Source of the DNA: Blautia sp. BIOML-A1
Lineage (GTDB): Bacteria; Bacillota; Clostridia; Lachnospirales; Lachnospiraceae
NCBI RefSeq assembly: GCF_009883055.1
Contig: NZ_WWVR01000056.1
Span: 1,595-12,835 of the forward strand
Reading direction: 5' to 3'
DNA length: 11,241 nt
Of the stretch, positions 6,808 to 11,241 are shown piece after piece. Made by a program: the position numbers and the translations under genes. The notes under the pieces are model-generated. The model was not told the origin of the DNA. It did no database searches and was given only the letters and a program-made list of their open reading frames with translations. The number at the start of each line of letters is the position of its first letter. The stretch's first letter is position 1.

Positions 6808-6866
6808 AAAAACGGCCTTTCAAAAACAGTTAACTTCTAAATCAACTGTTTTTTGAAAGGTCGTTT
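6808..6866 (-). terminator. Intrinsic terminator after cls
   Basis: Starting 11 nt after the cls stop, the minus strand forms a stem of about 20 bp: GACCTTTCAAAAAACAGTT pairs with AACTGTTTTTGAAAGGCC, with a 12-nt loop, followed by GTTTTTG. It closes the bsh - alarmone synthetase - cls unit. Confidence 0.8.
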
Positions 6867-6876
6867 CATCAGATTC

Positions 6877-8436
6877 TTATAGCAATCCAGCAAATAATCT
6901 CATAAATAATTGTCCCAGTCGCAAATATGCACTTCGTCCGGTTTGATATTGGTCTGTCACATCACGACATTCTCCCATCGTTCTTATCAGATCATTTTTT
7001 ATTTCCACAACTGTCTGACAATCTGCCATAAAACAGCCGTTTTCAAAATGGTGATATAAACTTCGATAATCCAGATTAATTGTTCCACAAGTTGCTATAC
7101 AGTCATCTGCCACACTCATTTTTGCATGACAGAAACCAGGAGTCCACTCATAAACACGAACACCATGTTTAACTAATCCATGATAAAAAGAACGAGTTAT
7201 ATTATAAATGAATTTTTTATCAGGGATACCAGGTGTGATAATTCTTACGTCTACCCCTCGCTTAGCAGCCAGACATAACGCATGCGTCATTTCATCTGTT
7301 ATGATTAGATATGGAGTCATAAACCAACAATATTTTTCAGCTTTATTTATCATACTGATATAAACTTCTTCTCCTACTTGCTCATTATCCATAGGGCTGT
7401 CTGCATAAGGTTGAACAAACCCAGTTTGCTGTGCCGCATAATCATAGTGGAAAAGGTATTTACTAAAATCAGAATCATTAGCATCCTTATCACTTACTGC
7501 ATTCCACATTTCCAAAAATGTCACCGTAAGCGACTGAACAGCATCTCCTTCTAAACGAATACCTGTATCTTTCCACTGTCCATACGGGTGTGTGTAATTA
7601 AAATATTCGTTTGCTAGATTATATCCACCTGTAAATCCGACTTTTCCATCAATAACTGTTATTTTTCTATGATCACGATTGTTCAAAAACAGATTTAAAC
7701 CTGGCATAAACGGATTGAATACACGGCAATGAATTCCTATTGCCTCCATCTTTTTCACAAAATCTGTGTTAATAAAGCCTATAGAACCCATATCATCGTA
7801 GAATACTCTAACTTCCACACCTGCTTTTACTCGCTCTTCCAGAACATCTTGAATCTTATGCCATGCTTCAGCGTCTTCTATCGCATGATATTCCATAAAG
7901 ATAAACTTCTGTGCTTTCTCCAAATCCTTAAGCTGTGCCTCTAATCCTTTCACTGCTTCATCAAAATACACAATATCCGTATTCTGATAGATTGGATACT
8001 GCGAATTTCTTTGTATGTAACTTGCTATATTTCCTGCTTTCGGAATTGTTTCTTTTATTTTGCTCAAACACTCCTGACTGTCCGGAAGCATTGGTAACAA
8101 TTTGCTATCAATTTCTGCATATCGCTCACGCATTTTATGTGTGCCACCATTCAAACCAATCAACAAATACAGGCCTACACCCATAATTGGGAAAACTAGA
8201 ATTAAGATGATCCAAGGCATTTTCATAGAGGATGTCTTATTTGATGCGTACAATCCCAAAACCAAGATCCCACTCAAAATCCTTGTAAATAAATTTATGA
8301 TTTCTGCATATTCATTCAAGCGTGTTACGATAGTAATAATAAAAATCACTTCCAGAAGAATGCAGATTATGGAAAAACACAGCCGTTTTACCCCATTTTT
8401 TGTTTTTGCTTTGCCCTCTAAAGTATCTTGTTTCAT
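6877..8436 (-). CDS. cls: Cardiolipin synthase (ClsA/Cls type)
   Basis: The 519-residue protein matches the usual bacterial Cls length and layout. Hydrophobic N-terminal segments (about 17-37, 51-63 and 73-95) include the PLDc_N-type stretch MPWIILILVFPIMGVGLYLLIG. Two PLD domains follow, with H256-R-K258-x4-D263 (RDHRKITVIDGKVGFTGGYN) and H437-A-K439-x4-D444 (CHAKMSVADD, then GTINLDYRS). The enzyme joins two phosphatidylglycerols into cardiolipin plus glycerol at the cytoplasmic membrane. AAGGTGG precedes the ATG by about 8 nt. It lies 35 nt after the alarmone synthetase gene and is the last gene before the terminator. A second PLD-family gene is encoded just downstream on the same strand, and the two are not close duplicates. 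Confidence 0.95.
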   Translation of the reverse strand: MKQDTLEGKAKTKNGVKRLCFSIICILLEVIFIITIVTRLNEYAEIINLFTRILSGILVLGLYASNKTSSMKMPWIILILVFPIMGVGLYLLIGLNGGTHKMRERYAEIDSKLLPMLPDSQECLSKIKETIPKAGNIASYIQRNSQYPIYQNTDIVYFDEAVKGLEAQLKDLEKAQKFIFMEYHAIEDAEAWHKIQDVLEERVKAGVEVRVFYDDMGSIGFINTDFVKKMEAIGIHCRVFNPFMPGLNLFLNNRDHRKITVIDGKVGFTGGYNLANEYFNYTHPYGQWKDTGIRLEGDAVQSLTVTFLEMWNAVSDKDANDSDFSKYLFHYDYAAQQTGFVQPYADSPMDNEQVGEEVYISMINKAEKYCWFMTPYLIITDEMTHALCLAAKRGVDVRIITPGIPDKKFIYNITRSFYHGLVKHGVRVYEWTPGFCHAKMSVADDCIATCGTINLDYRSLYHHFENGCFMADCQTVVEIKNDLIRTMGECRDVTDQYQTGRSAYLRLGQLFMRLFAGLL

Positions 8437-8471
8437 ATATATTCCACCTTCCTACTTGCTCAGTTTTCTCC

Positions 8472-9152
8472 CTAAATTTCGTGGAACATACCAATTTTGT
8501 CTTTTATTCTCTGCATTTCATTATCTGCTTCAATGATAGCTCTTGCAGAATGAAGTAATTCTTCACTTATCTCATCATAGCCAGGCATTTCTTCAATTCC
8601 TTTTTTATAGCGAAGTTGATGTTCCAATGTTGCCCAGAAATCCATACCATTGGTTCGAATCTGTAATTCTACACGCATAGGTGTTTTACCCTTAGCAAAA
8701 AATACTGGTATTTCAACAATCATATGATAGCTTCGATAACCATTCGATTTTGGATTTTTTATATAATCTTTTATTTCAATAACTTTAATATCATCCTGTT
8801 GGGTAATCAAATCTGATATCATATAAATATCGTCAATAAACGCACAAACTATTCGAACGCCTGCTACATCATTGAGATATGTCTGTATATTTTCTGTTGT
8901 AAATTCATATCCCATCTTCTGCAATTTATCGTAAATACTATTGGGCTGCTTAATTCTTGTTTTTATAAAAGAAATAGGATTTCGATTGTTCTCAACTGAA
9001 AATTCATCATCCAAAACCTCAAGTTTAGTTTGTATCTCCCTAATAGCACAACGATACATCATCATTAAATTATAAAATTTTGTAGCATTATTGAAAAACT
9101 GTAGTGATTCCGGACTGTTCATCCTGAGTTTTTTTACTTCATCTTTTGTCAT
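8472..9152 (-). CDS. Small alarmone synthetase (RelP/RelQ-type (p)ppGpp synthetase)
   Basis: The 226-residue protein is a single RelA/SpoT synthetase domain with no HD hydrolase domain and no TGS/ACT domains, the size of RelP/RelQ proteins. Visible motifs are RIKQPNSIYDKL (66-77, ATP-binding region), NDVAGVRIVC with D95 and R100, DYIKNPKSNGYRSYH (129-143), and VELQIRTNGMDFWATLEH (161-178) with E162 in the catalytic E-x-Q-I-R-T. It probably transfers pyrophosphate from ATP to GTP or GDP in the cytoplasm. AAAGGA precedes the ATG by about 7-9 nt. It sits 38 nt behind bsh and 35 nt ahead of cls, apparently in one transcript. RelP versus RelQ cannot be told by eye. Confidence 0.9.
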   Translation of the reverse strand: MTKDEVKKLRMNSPESLQFFNNATKFYNLMMMYRCAIREIQTKLEVLDDEFSVENNRNPISFIKTRIKQPNSIYDKLQKMGYEFTTENIQTYLNDVAGVRIVCAFIDDIYMISDLITQQDDIKVIEIKDYIKNPKSNGYRSYHMIVEIPVFFAKGKTPMRVELQIRTNGMDFWATLEHQLRYKKGIEEMPGYDEISEELLHSARAIIEADNEMQRIKDKIGMFHEI

Positions 9153-9190
9153 GGAACTTTCCTTTCTACCTCATCCCTGATTTCAAAACA

Positions 9191-10168
9191 TTATTTATTT
9201 TGATAGTTGATTCGTTCTCCTTGAATTACTGGATAACAAATCATTTTATCACTATCCAGATTTTCTACATGCATATCTACTGCACTGATCTGATGGTTTT
9301 CATAAGTATTGTAATAATAAATACCTTTTGTAACATTACAACACGACGTATACAATGTGATTTCATATTTTCCATCCGCTACTTCGCAACATCCTCGTTG
9401 CTGATCCACAGATCCGAGAATGTGGAAGAATTGGCTAACGCTTTCTTCCTCTGATTCACCTGAAATTGCATTTACCTTTGTAAAAGCTACACGTACAAAG
9501 CGTGAGGAAGATGAGAGATCTCCCGGAAGACCTAATCCTCCCATACCTCTACTATATGCATCAAGAGCCAAATTTTCGCAGAAAGTATTTCTGGGCTGTT
9601 TAGGAGATAAATACATATAATTATTTAGTTGAAACATCTGCTGTGGAAATGGCGGATTATTCGTAAGCACTCCTACTGGATTGTCATAAATATGCAAACC
9701 ATCTGACATAGATTCTACCGTAATTGACTCATTCTCATCAGAAATGATCCAGTGTAATTGTGCTAATGGTAATTGCTCGCTGAAAGGAGTATTAACAATA
9801 TTAATTCGTTCAAGAAGCTCGCGAACTTCAACTAAAGAAGAACACTGACTTAAAATCCACGGAATAAATTCAAACTGTGCAATATTTTCCACATCTGGCT
9901 TAAGCGCAGCATAAACAGCATTTCCGACAAAATTCAGTCCTGCCATTGCCACTCCTTTTTCATTCATAGCATCATAATACAAAGGATAATCCTCTGCAAC
10001 ATGAGCCATTCCAATAATTGCATAATGATTTTTCATATCGCCAACATGGCGAAAATTAAACGCATAATTACGTGGTGTAATTACTATCTGATCACCATAA
10101 GAGAATTCATAATCGAGGGTTCGTCCAAAGTAAAAATCTTTTGTTTTATAAGTTGCTGCTGTACACAT
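9191..10168 (-). CDS. bsh: Bile salt hydrolase (choloylglycine hydrolase family, Ntn hydrolase)
   Basis: The 325-residue protein begins MCTAATYKTKDFYFGRTLDYE. After Met removal, C2 is the catalytic N-terminal nucleophile. R16, D19, N79 (AGLNF), N170 (GVLTNNP) and R223 (SSSSRFVR) match the active-site set of clostridial bile salt hydrolases. Asparagine in GLNF, where penicillin V acylases typically have Tyr, favours bile salts as substrate. The ending KGIYYYNTYENHQISAVDM is very close to the Clostridium perfringens enzyme as I recall it. It hydrolyses the amide bond of glycine- or taurine-conjugated bile acids in the cytoplasm; no signal peptide is present. AGGAGG lies 10 nt before the ATG and an extended -10 promoter further up. 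It leads the unit bsh - alarmone synthetase - cls. Confidence 0.93.
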   Translation of the reverse strand: MCTAATYKTKDFYFGRTLDYEFSYGDQIVITPRNYAFNFRHVGDMKNHYAIIGMAHVAEDYPLYYDAMNEKGVAMAGLNFVGNAVYAALKPDVENIAQFEFIPWILSQCSSLVEVRELLERINIVNTPFSEQLPLAQLHWIISDENESITVESMSDGLHIYDNPVGVLTNNPPFPQQMFQLNNYMYLSPKQPRNTFCENLALDAYSRGMGGLGLPGDLSSSSRFVRVAFTKVNAISGESEEESVSQFFHILGSVDQQRGCCEVADGKYEITLYTSCCNVTKGIYYYNTYENHQISAVDMHVENLDSDKMICYPVIQGERINYQNK

Positions 10169-10225
10169 GATCGTTTATCCTCCTAAATAGATTGAAATAT
10201 GTCAATGAGTTTTTTCTTGAACAAT

Positions 10226-10256
10226 ATTATAGCACAATTCTTTTATTTTGTTCCAA
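10226..10256 (-). promoter_or_regulatory. Extended -10 promoter of the bsh unit
   Basis: On the minus strand TGCTATAAT gives a consensus TATAAT (10231-10226) with an extended TGn. A weak -35, TTGGAA (10256-10251), lies 19 nt upstream. The leader before the bsh ATG is about 50 nt. No terminator was seen between this promoter and the gene upstream, so read-through is also possible. Confidence 0.6.
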
Positions 10257-10302
10257 CTTCATACATGATCATAACATGTAAACTTTAAACTATTTTCCTA
10301 GA

Positions 10303-10701
10303 TTATTTCTCCATCAGTTTTTCAAACCAGGTATTCATAGCTAGGATGAATTGACCTACGTCTGGCAATTCTTGCAGCATTTCGTTTAGGGTTTTGTGCT
10401 TCACATATTTCTGCACATACACCCAACAGGCAACGCTACTGGCTTCTGATACACTGTCAGCTATGGTTTTGCGCATAAGCTCTTCAAATTCAGCAATTTC
10501 TTCTTTCGGAACAACATCATACAGTGTTGGTGCCTGATGACTTATTTTTACTCCATTTTCATTTGCATCTTTAATCAGATTCTTAACTTTTTCTCTTGAA
10601 TCCTCCAGTACTTTCATGTACTCCCACATAAATGCTACCACATCGGACGGTGTGTCTTTTTTTAGTGGTGGTAACTGAATATAATCATTGTTTTCGCTCA
10701 T
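10303..10701 (-). CDS. Hypothetical soluble protein (132 aa), accessory-element type
   Basis: I do not recognise a family. The start is ATG 10701: AGGAGG (10716-10711) is then 9 nt away, while the ATG 6 nt upstream is too close and a still longer start at 10734 would overlap the previous gene. The product begins MSENNDYIQLPPLKK. It is hydrophilic and mainly helical, with charged stretches (EYMKVLEDSREKVKNLIKDA, EEIAEFEELMRKTIADS). It has one cysteine and no membrane segment or signal peptide. It follows a small membrane protein by 13 nt and a RepA-type gene, so it is probably part of the same ICE backbone transcript. Confidence 0.7.
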   Translation of the reverse strand: MSENNDYIQLPPLKKDTPSDVVAFMWEYMKVLEDSREKVKNLIKDANENGVKISHQAPTLYDVVPKEEIAEFEELMRKTIADSVSEASSVACWVYVQKYVKHKTLNEMLQELPDVGQFILAMNTWFEKLMEK

Positions 10702-10714
10702 TTTCATATCCTCC

Positions 10715-11011
10715 TCACGATATAATAAAATCAATAATACGTTCTCTTGTCATGTCCAGTACAGTATCTACAACCACTCCTGCAAACAGGATCAGATACA
10801 GAATTACACTCAGCGAAAACAGGAATGCAACCTGTACCCAATCATGGTAACAGTATGCAGTCGCTATAATCAACAAAGTGAATATAAATCCAAGGATCCC
10901 TCTGACAACCGCATATGTCTGTACTGTCATCTTCACTGCCAGGCCAATTACAAAAAGGATCAGCCATACCGGCAGTAATAATATCTTCCCAGCAAGTTTT
11001 AAAATAAACAT
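10715..11011 (-). CDS. Small multi-pass membrane protein (98 aa), ICE backbone type
   Basis: Start ATG 11011 is preceded by AGGAGG with 5-nt spacing; a GTG at 11017 would touch the ribosome binding site and is unlikely. The product begins MFILKLAGK. It has about three hydrophobic helices (roughly residues 7-30, 35-52 and 60-83), a short amphipathic stretch and a charged end (TRERIIDFIIS). No family can be named from sequence alone. Its ribosome binding site overlaps the end of the RepA-type gene upstream, so translation is probably coupled and a role in element maintenance or conjugation is possible. Confidence 0.7.
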   Translation of the reverse strand: MFILKLAGKILLLPVWLILFVIGLAVKMTVQTYAVVRGILGFIFTLLIIATAYCYHDWVQVAFLFSLSVILYLILFAGVVVDTVLDMTRERIIDFIIS

Positions 11012-11020
11012 GTGCACCTC

Positions 11021-11241
11021 CTATCTTACCAGTCCTGGCATATCATGGTTCACCTCTGCCTGATAATACCCGTTCATCGTTGACGGTGCATTAAACAGGG
11101 CTGCTAATAAATATTTCTTGATGTTCTTCACCTTTGTGGTGTTACCACTCATACAGTGTAATACATACTCGATATGTGAATAGGTCAGCATCAGAAATTT
11201 TTTCTTCACCAGTGATGCCGGATACCAGTTGCTGGCAATCA
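11021..11241 (-). CDS. C-terminal end of a RepA_N/DUF6017-type replication initiator of a mobile element (cut by window edge)
   Basis: The frame is open from the window edge to TAG 11021, about 72 codons, so the 5' part lies beyond 11241. The segment NWYPASLVKKKFLMLTYSHI, then EYVLHCMSGNTTKVKNIKKY and LLAALFNAPSTMNGYY, ending VNHDM, agrees with the C-terminus of the DUF6017 domain found behind RepA_N in initiators of Tn1549-like elements and plasmids of clostridia. This is family recall, not a search. A GTG at 11209 is an internal valine codon, not the start. The next gene's ribosome binding site overlaps its stop codon. Confidence 0.75.
   Translation of the reverse strand, partial: IASNWYPASLVKKKFLMLTYSHIEYVLHCMSGNTTKVKNIKKYLLAALFNAPSTMNGYYQAEVNHDMPGLVR

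Noticed and set aside
6728..6841. 37-codon plus-strand frame starting MKELFLLRC
   Set aside because: It has no ribosome binding site and runs into the terminator stem of cls.
8102..8536. 144-codon plus-strand frame
   Set aside because: It is antisense to the N-terminal membrane part of cls and the end of the alarmone synthetase; its hydrophobic look reflects the complementary strand.
11021..11209. Separate 62-residue gene starting at GTG 11209
   Set aside because: The frame stays open to the window edge with family-type sequence (NWYPASLV) upstream, so this is the tail of a larger gene.
1..11241. CRISPR array, tRNA or rRNA gene
   Set aside because: No regularly spaced repeats and no tRNA- or rRNA-like conserved segments were seen on either strand.

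Overview
The window looks like AT-rich DNA of a gut Firmicute, most probably Lachnospiraceae or another clostridial relative. The evidence is strong AGGAGG-type ribosome binding sites, Firmicute-type protein families, a bile salt hydrolase close to the clostridial type, and accessory genes typical of integrative and conjugative elements (ICEs) of this group. Every gene that can be supported lies on the minus strand, so transcription runs from the right edge to the left edge.

Right edge (about 10300-11241): the 3' end of a RepA/DUF6017-type replication initiator, a small membrane protein and a soluble protein of unknown function. They are closely packed and look like an ICE backbone fragment. 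Middle right (6800-10260): an extended -10 promoter precedes a three-gene unit, bile salt hydrolase - small alarmone (ppGpp) synthetase - cardiolipin synthase, which ends at a strong hairpin terminator. Middle left (1760-6716): after a second terminator and a possible regulator box comes a five-gene unit. It encodes a membrane-anchored phospholipase D/ClsC-type protein, an OmpR-type response regulator, an intramembrane-sensing histidine kinase, a FUSC-family membrane protein and a CDP-alcohol phosphatidyltransferase. Left part (1-1660): a long perfect palindrome sits at the point where a Y-family DNA polymerase gene has lost its 5' part. The polymerase tail is followed by its usual small partner gene, a structured non-coding stretch, and a promoter plus the N-terminal two thirds of an IS200/IS605-type tnpB running off the window.

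Functionally, the two central units converge on the membrane. One deconjugates bile salts and carries an alarmone synthetase and a cardiolipin synthase. The other couples a two-component envelope sensor to a second PLD-type enzyme and a phosphatidylglycerophosphate-synthase-like enzyme. Flanking ICE/IS genes suggest, but do not prove, that this is accessory DNA: a bile or envelope stress island. The grouping is the most interesting feature of the window. The individual proteins belong to known families.
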